DNA of 46,734 bases, taken from contig JABDOZ010000161.1 in NCBI GenBank assembly GCA_013043005.1, forward strand, positions 1 to 46,734. Reading direction: 5' to 3'. Positions 17,309-25,259 of this stretch are shown here, piece after piece. The notes below the pieces were generated by a model. It saw only the letters and a program-made list of their open reading frames with translations. It did not search any database and had not been told where the DNA came from. Positions within the stretch are counted from its first letter, which is position 1; each line of letters opens with the position of its first letter. Origin of the DNA: Flavobacteriaceae bacterium. GTDB taxonomy: Bacteria; Bacteroidota; Bacteroidia; Flavobacteriales; Flavobacteriaceae. Made by a program: the position numbers and the translations under genes.

Positions 17309-17336
17309 ACCTCTTTAGAAATAAAGGGGTTTTTTA
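17309..17336 (+). terminator. Rho-independent terminator of the head-GIN gene
   Basis: Stem ACCTCTTTA (17309-17317), loop GAAA, stem TAAAGGGGT (17322-17330), nine pairs including one G-U, followed by a T run to about 17335. Confidence 0.8.
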
Positions 17337-17419
17337 TTTCATAGAATCAAAGCTAAAATCAATTTAGTTCAAGGATAGGAATGAATTATTTCTTTACTTT
17401 GTGTAAACGAAGTTCAAAT

Positions 17420-18091
17420 ATGTTAGAAGACATTCAAGCAGCTATTCCATTAGGCTTTTTCTTAAGTTTTATGATTGGCCCTGTCTTTTTTGTACTTCTT
17501 GAAACAAGTGCCACCAGGGGTTTTAGAGCCGCATTCGCTTTTGATCTTGGTGTAATTCTAGCGGATATATTTTTTATTGCAATTGCCTATTTCAGTAGTT
17601 TTCAACTTTTAGAAAATTTAAGCAACCAACCAGGACTTTATGTTTTCGGAGGAATGATATTAACAGTTTATGGCTTAATAGTATTTATAAAAGGCCCTAA
17701 GAGAAACCCCGCACAAACAGATGAAGTATTGAGATATAAAAACGATTATCTAATGCTTTTTATAAAAGGATTTTTATTGAATTTTATAAATATAGGCGTA
17801 CTGGTATTTTGGCTAGGAGTTATAATTATTGTTGGTCCAGGCCTCGACAACGAACCAAATAGGTTTATGCTGTTTTTTGGAACCATGATAGGGTCTTATT
17901 TGGTTACAGACATTTTTAAAATTTTACTCGCCAAACAACTAAAAAGGCGGCTTACGCCTGATATAATAGTTAGAATCAAAAAAATATTAGGACTTGTTTT
18001 GATTATATGCGGGCTAGTTCTAATTGTAAAAGGATTTTTACCCAAGGACAAGTTAAACCCTCAGGATTTAATAGAGGATATAAGAGAATAA
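17420..18091 (+). CDS. LysE-family amino-acid/metabolite exporter
   Basis: About 223 aa with six hydrophobic segments. The N-terminus AAIPLGFFLSFMIGPVFFVLLETSATRGFRAAFAFDLGVILADI is the conserved LysE/RhtB opening (GxxxxxxPGP-like region, then GxxxAxxxxxGxxxGD). It exports amino acids or related small molecules across the inner membrane; the substrate is not readable. I chose the ATG at 17420: a TTACTTTG promoter-like element lies at 17394-17401, so a start at 17381 would lie upstream of the transcript. A perfect hairpin terminator begins at the stop codon. Confidence 0.87.
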   Translation: MLEDIQAAIPLGFFLSFMIGPVFFVLLETSATRGFRAAFAFDLGVILADIFFIAIAYFSSFQLLENLSNQPGLYVFGGMILTVYGLIVFIKGPKRNPAQTDEVLRYKNDYLMLFIKGFLLNFINIGVLVFWLGVIIIVGPGLDNEPNRFMLFFGTMIGSYLVTDIFKILLAKQLKRRLTPDIIVRIKKILGLVLIICGLVLIVKGFLPKDKLNPQDLIEDIRE

Positions 18092-18121
18092 AAAAAGAGA
18101 TCTACTATAGATCTCTTTTTT
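18091..18121. terminator. Bidirectional hairpin terminator after the LysE gene and the tRNA-Cys
   Basis: A perfect 13-bp stem (AAAAAAGAGATCT / AGATCTCTTTTTT) with a 5-nt loop ACTAT. A on one side and T on the other make it usable from both strands; it ends 4 bp before the tRNA-Cys 3' end. Confidence 0.88.
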
Positions 18122-18124
18122 GTG

Positions 18125-18195
18125 AGGCGTCGAGCGGATTCGAACCGCTGTACAAGGTTTTGCAGACCTCTGCCTAGCCACTCGGCCACGACGCC
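18125..18195 (-). tRNA. tRNA-Cys (anticodon GCA)
   Basis: The minus strand folds as a 71-nt cloverleaf: acceptor GGCGTCG pairs with CGACGCC, the anticodon stem GAGGT/ACCTT encloses the loop CTGCAAA with anticodon GCA, and the T arm is AGCGG-TTCGAAT-CCGCT. The discriminator is T, as expected for Cys. The 3' CCA is not encoded. Confidence 0.97.
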
Positions 18196-18246
18196 TTATA
18201 AGGACTGCAAATGTATAAAAAAATAAAATTTTAGATCAGTCACAAT

Positions 18247-18609
18247 TTACTTTTTATTTTTTTGAGTCATCTTAATAGTGACCTTTTGAACGTCACCGCC
18301 AATTGGAGGATTTAGTTTACTTACCCAAACCGTTGCTTTTTTAGCTAAAACTTCTTCCTTAAATATTCTGTTTAGTATTCTTTTAGCAACAGTTTCAAGT
18401 AAATGCGATGATTGTGCCATTTCTTCTTTTACAATCTTATTAAGAAGCACATAGTCCACAGTGTCACTTAATTTATCTGTTTGTGAAGACCTTTGAAGAT
18501 CAGCCTTAACTTCGAGATCCACCCTGTAATCACTACCAATTTTCTTTTCTTCCTTTAAACACCCATGGTAGGCAAATACTCTTATGTTTTTAACCTTAAT
18601 TATTCCCAA
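18247..18609 (-). CDS. folB: Dihydroneopterin aldolase
   Basis: 120 aa, the folate-pathway enzyme that cleaves 7,8-dihydroneopterin to 6-hydroxymethyl-dihydropterin and glycolaldehyde. Family landmarks: FAYHGCLKEEKKIGSDYRVDLEV near the N-terminus, SDTVDYVLL, HLLETVAKRI with the pterin-binding Glu, and the late KLNPPIGGDVQKV, corresponding to the KPxAP lysine region. The length is standard. It sits between tRNA-Cys and divergent glnS, with about 70 bp of shared upstream sequence. Confidence 0.93.
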   Translation of the reverse strand: MGIIKVKNIRVFAYHGCLKEEKKIGSDYRVDLEVKADLQRSSQTDKLSDTVDYVLLNKIVKEEMAQSSHLLETVAKRILNRIFKEEVLAKKATVWVSKLNPPIGGDVQKVTIKMTQKNKK

Positions 18610-18651
18610 TAGTAATACTTTTAATTATCTAAAAAAACCAGTAGTTTTTGA

Positions 18652-18659
18652 TAACTTTG
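18652..18659 (+). promoter_or_regulatory. -7 element for glnS
   Basis: TAACTTTG matches TAnnTTTG exactly, 18 bp before the glnS ATG. The -33 side is not clear. Confidence 0.45.
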
Positions 18660-18677
18660 TAAACTTATTAAAAAGGT

Positions 18678-20678
18678 ATGAACGAAGAAACTAAATCACT
18701 CAATTTTATTGAGCAAATTGTTGAAGAAGATTTAAGTGCTGGACTTTCAAAAGACAAACTTAGATTCCGGTTTCCTCCGGAGCCCAATGGATATTTACAC
18801 ATTGGCCACACAAAAGCTATTGGGATCAGCTTTGGACTGGGGGAGAAATATAATGCACCTGTAAATCTTCGCTTTGATGACACCAACCCGGTAAAAGAAG
18901 AACAGGAATATGTAGACGCTATTAAAAGAGATATTGCCTGGTTGGGTTATAAATGGGATAAAGAGCTGTATTCCTCTGATTATTTTCAGCAACTATATGA
19001 TTGGGCTGTGGAAATGATAAAAGACGGATGGGCTTATGTAGATTCCCAATCAAGTGAAGAAATGGCTGAACAAAAAGGGACACCAACTCAAGTGGGTACT
19101 AATAGCCCTTTTAGAACTAGAAGTGTCGAAGAAAATCTAGATTTATTCCAAAGAATGAAAAATGGGGAATTTAAGGAAGGAGAACACATTCTTCGAGCCA
19201 AAATTGATATGGCAGACCCAAATATGTTAATGCGAGACCCAATTATGTATCGTGTATTACACCAATCACATCACAGAACAGGAGATGAGTGGTGTATATA
19301 CCCAATGTACGATTGGACACATGGTGAAAGCGACTATATTGAGCAAATTTCACACTCGCTTTGCTCCCTGGAGTTTAAACCACACCGAAAGTTATATAAT
19401 TGGTTTAGAGATATAGTATATGATTATAGTTCAGACACACTTCCATTACCTCCAAAACAACGGGAATTTGCCAGGTTGAATTTGAGTTATACCATAATGA
19501 GCAAGCGCAAACTGTTGCAATTGGTAGATGAAGGAATTGTATCAGGATGGGACGACCCACGCATGCCAACTATTTCTGGCTTAAGAAGAAGAGGCTATAC
19601 ACCAAATGCATTGAAAAAATTCGTGGAAACCGCTGGGGTTGCTAAACGAGAAAATGTGATTGAAGTATCCCTTTTGGAGTTCTGTATTCGTGAGGATCTA
19701 AATAAAATAGCAAACAGGGTTATGGCGGTATTAAACCCGGTTAAATTGGTGATAACTAATTACCCTGAGGATAAAGTTGAATGGTTAGAAGCTGAGAACA
19801 ATCCGGAAGATGAAAATGCCGGAAGCAGAAAAGTACCTTTTTCTAACGAATTATATATTGAAAAGGAAGATTTTAAAGAAGAGGCTAGCAATAAGTTTTT
19901 TAGATTAAAATTAGGAAGTGAAGTTCGGCTTAAAAATGCATATATTATCAAAGCTGAAAGCATTGTAAAAGATGCTGATGGAGAGGTTACTGAAATTCGT
20001 TGTACCTATTCAGAAGATACGGCTAGAAGAGTGAAAGGAACCTTGCATTGGGTATCTGTAAAACATGCTATTAAAGCAGAAGTAAGGGAGTACGACAGGT
20101 TATTTATGGATGAAGCGCCTGACAGCCATCAGGATAAGACGTTTATGGAGTATCTTAACCCTAATTCATTGAGAGTAGTTGAAGCGTATTGCGAACCTGG
20201 TTTAAAGGACGCTAAAAAAGGGGAGAGGTTCCAATTTCAAAGATTAGGTTATTTCAATATAGATAATGATTCAACTCAGGAGCATTTAGTATTTAATAAA
20301 ACAGTAGGATTACGTGACACTTGGGCTAAAAAGAAACCTCAACAAACCACAAATCAAAAACCACCAACACAATCGCAAAGAAAATCTATCGATGTGATTA
20401 AACAGTTGGGGAAAAAATACACCAACTTACCAGAGGAGAAGCAACTAAAGGTTAAAGCTCAGATTCGGGAGTTGGCTAAAAATGTAAGCTACGATGAATT
20501 GCAGCCACTATTTGGAACTGCAGTAAAAAAAACCGGAACACGAATTGCAGCAATGTTAATATTAGGAGTGTTGCTGGACACTGAATTAGAGAGAAACGAT
20601 GACATCAACAACTTTATTAATAAGGCATTAGAAGACAAAAACGACTTATTGATAGCTGAAGCTAAGGTTCTAGGTTAA
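18678..20678 (+). CDS. glnS: Glutaminyl-tRNA synthetase with C-terminal extension
   Basis: 666 aa class I synthetase that charges tRNA-Gln. The HIGH motif is in PPEPNGYLHIGHTKAI (about residues 35-50), DDTNPVKEEQEYVDAI follows, and the KMSKS equivalent is in YTIMSKRKLLQLV. The body ends with FNKTVGLRDTWAKKK at about residue 551, where E. coli GlnRS (554 aa) ends. Roughly 115 further residues follow a Gln/Thr/Pro-rich linker and form a helical tail (AQIRELAKNVSYDELQPLFG then RIAAMLILGVLL). Some bacterial GlnRS carry a YqeY/GatB-like tRNA-binding appendage, and this tail may be a version of it; I cannot confirm the fold. It ends at a terminator shared with the convergent SPFH gene. Confidence 0.95.
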   Translation: MNEETKSLNFIEQIVEEDLSAGLSKDKLRFRFPPEPNGYLHIGHTKAIGISFGLGEKYNAPVNLRFDDTNPVKEEQEYVDAIKRDIAWLGYKWDKELYSSDYFQQLYDWAVEMIKDGWAYVDSQSSEEMAEQKGTPTQVGTNSPFRTRSVEENLDLFQRMKNGEFKEGEHILRAKIDMADPNMLMRDPIMYRVLHQSHHRTGDEWCIYPMYDWTHGESDYIEQISHSLCSLEFKPHRKLYNWFRDIVYDYSSDTLPLPPKQREFARLNLSYTIMSKRKLLQLVDEGIVSGWDDPRMPTISGLRRRGYTPNALKKFVETAGVAKRENVIEVSLLEFCIREDLNKIANRVMAVLNPVKLVITNYPEDKVEWLEAENNPEDENAGSRKVPFSNELYIEKEDFKEEASNKFFRLKLGSEVRLKNAYIIKAESIVKDADGEVTEIRCTYSEDTARRVKGTLHWVSVKHAIKAEVREYDRLFMDEAPDSHQDKTFMEYLNPNSLRVVEAYCEPGLKDAKKGERFQFQRLGYFNIDNDSTQEHLVFNKTVGLRDTWAKKKPQQTTNQKPPTQSQRKSIDVIKQLGKKYTNLPEEKQLKVKAQIRELAKNVSYDELQPLFGTAVKKTGTRIAAMLILGVLLDTELERNDDINNFINKALEDKNDLLIAEAKVLG

Positions 20679-20715
20679 TATTTACATACTGAATTTGATT
20701 CAGCTTATATCATAA

Positions 20716-20746
20716 AAAACCTCGAAGCTAATTACTTCGAGGTTTT
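20716..20746. terminator. Bidirectional terminator between glnS and the SPFH gene
   Basis: A perfect 12-bp stem AAAACCTCGAAG / CTTCGAGGTTTT with a 7-nt loop, located between two convergent genes. Confidence 0.88.
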
Positions 20747-20765
20747 GCTTTTCTAGCTATACAAA

Positions 20766-21689
20766 CTAATCACTTTTCTTCTCTTTGCTTTTCTTCATCG
20801 CTTCACCAATTTGGTTACTTGCCGCAAAACTGGCGACCATGTCATTTAGCATATTACTTCCTGCCTGAGGAGAGTTAGGTAATAGAATCAAATTGCTATT
20901 AGTTTCCTCTCCAATAGACTGCAGCGTATCGTAATGCTGAGTCACAACTATTAATGCAGATGCTTCCTGGGAGTTAATTCCAACCTTGTTCAACACCTCT
21001 ACAGACTCTTCCAATCCACGCGCAATCTCACGACGCTGGTCTGCGATACCCTGTCCTTGCAAGCGTTTACTTTCGGCTTCAGCCTTTGCCTTTTCTACTA
21101 TTAAAATTCTGGCGGCATCACCTTCATATTGAGCCGCAATTTTTTCACGCTCAGCCGCATTAATTCTGTTCATAGCCTCTTTTACCTGAGCATCAGGATC
21201 AATATCTGTAACAAGGGTTTTAATGATGTCATACCCGTATTCAACCATGGCATCATTTAATTCTGTTTTGACAGCAATGGCAATATCATCTTTTTTAACA
21301 AACACATCATCCAGCTTCATTTTGGGTACTTCTGCCCTAACAACGTCAAAAACATAGCTTGTAATTTGGTCGTGTGGATAATCTAATTTATAAAAAGCAT
21401 CATAAACCTTTTCCCTAATAACTTTGTATTGCACCGAGACTTTTAAGCGTACAAAAACGTCATCTAAAGTTTTAGTTTCTACCAGAACATCTAATTGTTG
21501 GATCTTTAAACTAAGTTTTCCGGCTATTCTGTCAACAAGTGGAATTTTGATTTGAAGCCCGGAATGACGAATACTATTAAATCGTCCAAAACGCTCAATA
21601 ATAGCCGCTGTTTGTTGTTTAACAATAAAGAAGGCTGAGATTAAAATAATTAATCCAATAAGAATAATAGGAATAAAAAATAAGTTCAT
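20766..21689 (-). CDS. SPFH/band-7 (slipin-like) membrane protein
   Basis: 307 aa. One N-terminal transmembrane helix (FFIPIILIGLIILISAFFIV) is followed by the SPFH domain (about 25-190: QTAAIIERFGRFNSIRHSGLQIKIPLVDRI, KLSLKIQQLDVLVETKTLDDVFVRL, VRAEVPKMKLDDVF) and an Ala/Glu-rich coiled coil (INAAEREKIAAQYEGDAARILIVEKAKAEAESKRLQGQGIA), then a short acidic/basic tail. Such proteins oligomerise into membrane microdomain scaffolds. The partner NfeD-type gene often found with stomatin homologues is not adjacent here. Its promoter region is shared divergently with the outer-membrane barrel gene. Confidence 0.9.
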   Translation of the reverse strand: MNLFFIPIILIGLIILISAFFIVKQQTAAIIERFGRFNSIRHSGLQIKIPLVDRIAGKLSLKIQQLDVLVETKTLDDVFVRLKVSVQYKVIREKVYDAFYKLDYPHDQITSYVFDVVRAEVPKMKLDDVFVKKDDIAIAVKTELNDAMVEYGYDIIKTLVTDIDPDAQVKEAMNRINAAEREKIAAQYEGDAARILIVEKAKAEAESKRLQGQGIADQRREIARGLEESVEVLNKVGINSQEASALIVVTQHYDTLQSIGEETNSNLILLPNSPQAGSNMLNDMVASFAASNQIGEAMKKSKEKKSD

Positions 21690-21738
21690 GGTTAAATGGT
21701 TAAAAATTATACAATTAATTAAGATACAAAATTTATGT

Positions 21739-21746
21739 TATATTTG
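21739..21746 (+). promoter_or_regulatory. -7 element for the outer-membrane barrel gene
   Basis: TATATTTG matches TAnnTTTG exactly, 23 bp before the ATG at 21770. Confidence 0.55.
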
Positions 21747-21769
21747 TGTGCCCAACGTAAAAATAAAAC

Positions 21770-22432
21770 ATGAATAATCAACTTAACCTATTAGTAGCAA
21801 TAACATTGCTTTTTGTTACAAATTCTTTCTCACAAAGACCAAATTACGATATTGAGAACTTCATTGGATTACATGGAGGAATCTCCCAGTTTGACATAAT
21901 TACAGATAATTTTACAACGGAGAAAAAAAACGGATTTGCTTTCGGATTGACGGGAATAGTTAATGTAGAACACAAATGGTACGACGTAAGTTACGGTATT
22001 CAGTTCTCTCAAAACAATGTCAATGTATTAGGCGGTATAACAGATGCGGACGGGAGCGAATCTTTGGAGTATAAACTTTCAGCAACACAACTAGCCATCT
22101 TTATGCATGCTAAACTACTTCGCCAAAACTTTACAATAGATTTTGGGCCAGTTGTGCAGGCAAATGGATTTCTTGAATTAAAGGACAAGGAACAGGAGGA
22201 TTATTTTGTCAATGGATTCGAAGATTTAAAAGCAATAGATTTACGAGATATTTCTAAATTTAATATCAATGGCGCAATTGGCGCTACTGCAGGTTTAAAG
22301 CATTTTAGACTTCGCGCCCAATACCAATATGGATTAACGAACATGCTTAGAAAATTAAATGATCTAGATTTTGATGCTGATTTTAAAGGAAATCAATCTC
22401 AATTGATTTTAACAGCGATCGTGCTATTCTAA
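21770..22432 (+). CDS. PorT-like outer-membrane beta-barrel protein
   Basis: 220 aa with a signal peptide (LLVAITLLFVTNSFSQ). The rest alternates short amphipathic strands with glycine/aromatic positions (FIGLHGGISQFDIIT, FAFGLTGIVNVEHKWYDVSYGIQFS, NINGAIGATAGLKHFRLRAQYQYGLTNML) and ends in LILTAIVLF with a terminal Phe, the usual barrel-assembly signal. This is the porin/PorT (OMP_b-brl_2) type common in Bacteroidota. A role in the type IX secretion system should not be inferred from the family name alone. Confidence 0.8.
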   Translation: MNNQLNLLVAITLLFVTNSFSQRPNYDIENFIGLHGGISQFDIITDNFTTEKKNGFAFGLTGIVNVEHKWYDVSYGIQFSQNNVNVLGGITDADGSESLEYKLSATQLAIFMHAKLLRQNFTIDFGPVVQANGFLELKDKEQEDYFVNGFEDLKAIDLRDISKFNINGAIGATAGLKHFRLRAQYQYGLTNMLRKLNDLDFDADFKGNQSQLILTAIVLF

Positions 22433-22492
22433 TTCCATTGTCGCCGCACAATCGATGATGATTCAGATTAATAGAATCTTTACCTCATAGAC

Positions 22493-22509
22493 CCTGAATC
22501 AAATTCAGG
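22493..22509. terminator. Possible weak terminator between convergent barrel gene and gltX
   Basis: CCTGAAT / ATTCAGG, a 7-bp stem with loop CAA. It lies in the 89-bp convergent gap but has no clean T run, so it may only be a small dyad. Confidence 0.35.
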
Positions 22510-22521
22510 ATAAAAATCAAA

Positions 22522-24033
22522 TTAGAAACTATCTATAGCCAGCTCTATTCGTCTCACAGTTGCATCACGACCGATCATAAACATTATCTGGAATAGATCC
22601 GGACCCTTTAAATCACCCACCAAAGCCAATCGCAATGGTTGCATTACCCTTCCAAAACCAACACCTTTTTTGGCAATCCATTCTTTAATAACAGTTTGAA
22701 GATACTCAACAGATTCTGATTCTGTATTATTTATAACGGACGCCAATTCCCTCATGATAGCATCAGTGTCGTCTTTCCATGCTTTTTTTGCGGCTTTTTC
22801 TGCATATCCTTTTGGAGCTATAAAAAAGAAACTACTTAATTCCCAAAAATCACTTATAAATGTAGCCCGTTCTTTTATTAAACCAACAACCAGAGAAACA
22901 TATTTTATGTCGACGTCTTTAAGCTCTGGTTGAATTCCAACAAAAGAATTTGCTAATTCATCATTGTTATGTTCTTGCATGTAATGATGGTTGAACCACT
23001 TGATCTTATCCGGATCAAAACGGGCTCCTGCTTTGTGGACTCGCTCTAACTCAAAAGTTTGAACTAATTCATTCAAAGTGAAATATTCCTGTTCTGTTCC
23101 TGGATTCCATCCTAAAAAGGCTAAAAAGTTGACAACTGCTTCTGTGAAATAACCTTCTTCTTTGTAGCCTGTTGAGATTTCGCCTGTTTTTGGGTCTTTC
23201 CACTCTAAAGGAAATACAGGAAATCCTAATTTATCACCATCACGCTTGCTTAATTTCCCTTTTCCAGTTGGTTTTAATATCAATGGCAAATGAGCAAATT
23301 CCGGAGCATCCCAGCCAAAGGCATCGTATAACTGTTGGTGCAAAGCTAAACTTGGCAACCATTCCTCCCCCCGAATTACATGTGATATAGCCATTAAATG
23401 GTCATCAACAATATTTGCTAAATGATACGTTGGCATACCGTCTGACTTGAATAATACTTTATCATCTAAAATATTTGTATCTATTTCTATATCTCCACGA
23501 ACAATATCCTTTAGATGAAGTGTTTCGTCTTGAGGTGATTTAAATCGAATCACATGATCTTCTCCTGCATCTAATTTAGCTCTTACCTCGCCCTCAGTAA
23601 GCGATAAAGAATTCTTTAGCTTCAATCTGTTATGCCAATTGTAAATAAAGGTTTTGCCTTTAGCCTCATGATCCTTTCTATGGAAACCCAACTCATCACT
23701 GGTGTCAAAAGCGTAATAAGCCTTACCTTCTTCAACCAATTTATCAGCATATTCCTTATACAAATGCTTGCGTTCGCTTTGTCTATATGGTCCAAACCCA
23801 CCATCTTTTCCAGGCCCTTCGTCAAACGGAATGTTGCACCAATTTAAAGAATCAACAATGTAATGTTCTGCACCATCGACATAGCGATTTTGGTCTGTAT
23901 CTTCTATGCGGAGCACAAATACCCCTTTATTTTTTTTTGCAAATAAATAGTTGAATAGAGCAGTTCTTACCCCTCCAATGTGCAATGGTCCAGTTGGACT
24001 TGGCGCAAACCGTACACGAACGTTATTAGTCAT
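22522..24033 (-). CDS. gltX: Glutamyl-tRNA synthetase
   Basis: 503 aa class I synthetase that charges tRNA-Glu. HIGH is in FAPSPTGPLHIGGVRTALFNYLFAKK at the N-terminus; KMSKS is KLSKRDG at about residue 262. After it there is an insertion LGFPVFPLEWKDPKTGEISTGYKEEGYF, seen in Bacteroidota GltX. The C-terminal anticodon-binding helical domain ends with GRVMQPLRLALVGDLKGPDLFQIM. Discriminating versus non-discriminating character cannot be read, but a separate GlnRS gene 2 kb away makes mischarging of tRNA-Gln unnecessary. Transcribed from a perfect TATATTTG element. Confidence 0.96.
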   Translation of the reverse strand: MTNNVRVRFAPSPTGPLHIGGVRTALFNYLFAKKNKGVFVLRIEDTDQNRYVDGAEHYIVDSLNWCNIPFDEGPGKDGGFGPYRQSERKHLYKEYADKLVEEGKAYYAFDTSDELGFHRKDHEAKGKTFIYNWHNRLKLKNSLSLTEGEVRAKLDAGEDHVIRFKSPQDETLHLKDIVRGDIEIDTNILDDKVLFKSDGMPTYHLANIVDDHLMAISHVIRGEEWLPSLALHQQLYDAFGWDAPEFAHLPLILKPTGKGKLSKRDGDKLGFPVFPLEWKDPKTGEISTGYKEEGYFTEAVVNFLAFLGWNPGTEQEYFTLNELVQTFELERVHKAGARFDPDKIKWFNHHYMQEHNNDELANSFVGIQPELKDVDIKYVSLVVGLIKERATFISDFWELSSFFFIAPKGYAEKAAKKAWKDDTDAIMRELASVINNTESESVEYLQTVIKEWIAKKGVGFGRVMQPLRLALVGDLKGPDLFQIMFMIGRDATVRRIELAIDSF

Positions 24034-24052
24034 CCATATTGTTTTTAAAACA

Positions 24053-24060
24053 CAAATATA
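24053..24060 (-). promoter_or_regulatory. -7 element for gltX
   Basis: On the minus strand this reads TATATTTG, exact consensus, 19 bp upstream of the gltX ATG. Confidence 0.55.
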
Positions 24061-24087
24061 ACAACGAGAATGGTTTAAAGAAATGCT

Positions 24088-25131
24088 TTATGCAGAAATC
24101 ATTTCTTGTGGAATTCGCTTGTTCATCAATTTGAACCACAAAGGCGGTATTAAGGAAATAACCATAGAGGTTGGATAGCCATATGGCATTTGTGGACTCT
24201 CCTGATGGCAATCCAAAATCTGATACTTTTTAGACGCCTTGTAATGATGGTCACTGTGTCTGGTTAATTCATACAAAACGATTCTACCAATAATATGATT
24301 GGAATTCCAGGAATGGATTTCCTTTACACGTTCATAGCGCCCGGATTTAGTCTTTAATCGTAATAATCCATAGTGCTCAATGTAATTGACGGTTTCAAGC
24401 AAAGTGAAACCAACAATTGCAACCAAAACAGCAAATAACAATCCAATTGCTCCGAATATATATAACATTATAAACAAATAAATGACTTGAATCACCAAAT
24501 ACCAGAACATGTCATTTTTGAATGAAAAAAACCGGCTATTACTGTTTTTAAGAAGAGTATTCTGAATTTTCCACGCGCTAAAGTATTGTCTTATTGTTGA
24601 AGTAAACCAAAACGAATAAACGCTTTGATTGTATCGAGCTGTAGCTGGGTCCTCCATGGTTGCCGCATGTCTATGATGTCCAAAATTATGTTCAATGAAA
24701 AAATGCATGTATAAGGACGGCAACAATAAAGCCTTGCCAATAAACCGCTCGTTTGATTTCTGCCTGTGACCTAATTCGTGGCCAACATTAATTCCATTTA
24801 CACTTAAAACAATACCCACGGAAAAAACCATTCCAACCAGCTCAAATGCAGCTAATTTGTTAGACGTAACCGCCGTCAATCCATAGATCAGAAGGGCATA
24901 TACTATGGGAAGATTTAGATACAATAACCAGTCAAATAACTTATTTTTTAGTTTGTTTTCAACCTCAGTTTTATCAAGATTGTGTTCATCAGTTTGAAAA
25001 ATAAGCTCTAATACCGGAAGCGAAATAAAAGCATAAAAAGGTGTTGCAAAAGACCATATTCCTTTAAAATAGATGCTCAATAGAGCAACTATTGGAATAG
25101 TAAAGGCGGCCAGATACTTTAAATCGCGCAT
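24088..25131 (-). CDS. Membrane-bound di-iron alkane 1-monooxygenase (AlkB-like)
   Basis: 347 aa integral membrane protein. The di-iron histidine boxes are complete: HELGHR, HNFGHHRHAATMEDPATAR, the NYIEHYGL motif characteristic of AlkB and xylene monooxygenases, and RHSDHHYKAS near the C-terminus. Several transmembrane segments lie before and between them. The enzyme would hydroxylate a terminal methyl group of an alkane or alkyl chain using O2 and electrons from a rubredoxin, but no rubredoxin or rubredoxin reductase gene is adjacent, so the electron donor must be encoded elsewhere. It is monocistronic, with its own TACTTTTG promoter element. Confidence 0.9.
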   Translation of the reverse strand: MRDLKYLAAFTIPIVALLSIYFKGIWSFATPFYAFISLPVLELIFQTDEHNLDKTEVENKLKNKLFDWLLYLNLPIVYALLIYGLTAVTSNKLAAFELVGMVFSVGIVLSVNGINVGHELGHRQKSNERFIGKALLLPSLYMHFFIEHNFGHHRHAATMEDPATARYNQSVYSFWFTSTIRQYFSAWKIQNTLLKNSNSRFFSFKNDMFWYLVIQVIYLFIMLYIFGAIGLLFAVLVAIVGFTLLETVNYIEHYGLLRLKTKSGRYERVKEIHSWNSNHIIGRIVLYELTRHSDHHYKASKKYQILDCHQESPQMPYGYPTSMVISLIPPLWFKLMNKRIPQEMISA

Positions 25132-25152
25132 AGAATATTAACGTAGTTTTAT

Positions 25153-25160
25153 CAAAAGTA
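25153..25160 (-). promoter_or_regulatory. -7 element for the AlkB-like gene
   Basis: On the minus strand this reads TACTTTTG, exact match to TAnnTTTG, 21 bp upstream of the ATG. Confidence 0.5.
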
Positions 25161-25243
25161 GGGAATTGAAAATAAAAATAAAATTGTAGATTAGTCGTTA
25201 AACCTTTCATTATTTGCGTAAAGGCGAAAAACTTTCAATCAAC

Positions 25244-25250
25244 AGGAGGT
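25244..25250 (+). promoter_or_regulatory. Perfect Shine-Dalgarno before the DUF4175 gene
   Basis: AGGAGGT, full complement of the 16S anti-SD core, with 9 nt to the GTG at 25260. It decides the start, since no ATG is available in frame nearby. Other genes in the window lack such a site. Confidence 0.75.
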
Positions 25251-25259
25251 GTTATTATT

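Noticed and set aside
17381-17419. Longer N-terminus for the LysE-type exporter
   Set aside because: The extension contains the promoter-like TTACTTTG, and family members begin close to the MLEDIQAAIPLGFF segment.
21373-21381. Perfect DnaA box (TTATCCACA on the minus strand)
   Set aside because: It is a single copy inside the SPFH coding sequence with no companion boxes or AT-rich unwinding element nearby, so it does not mark an origin by itself.
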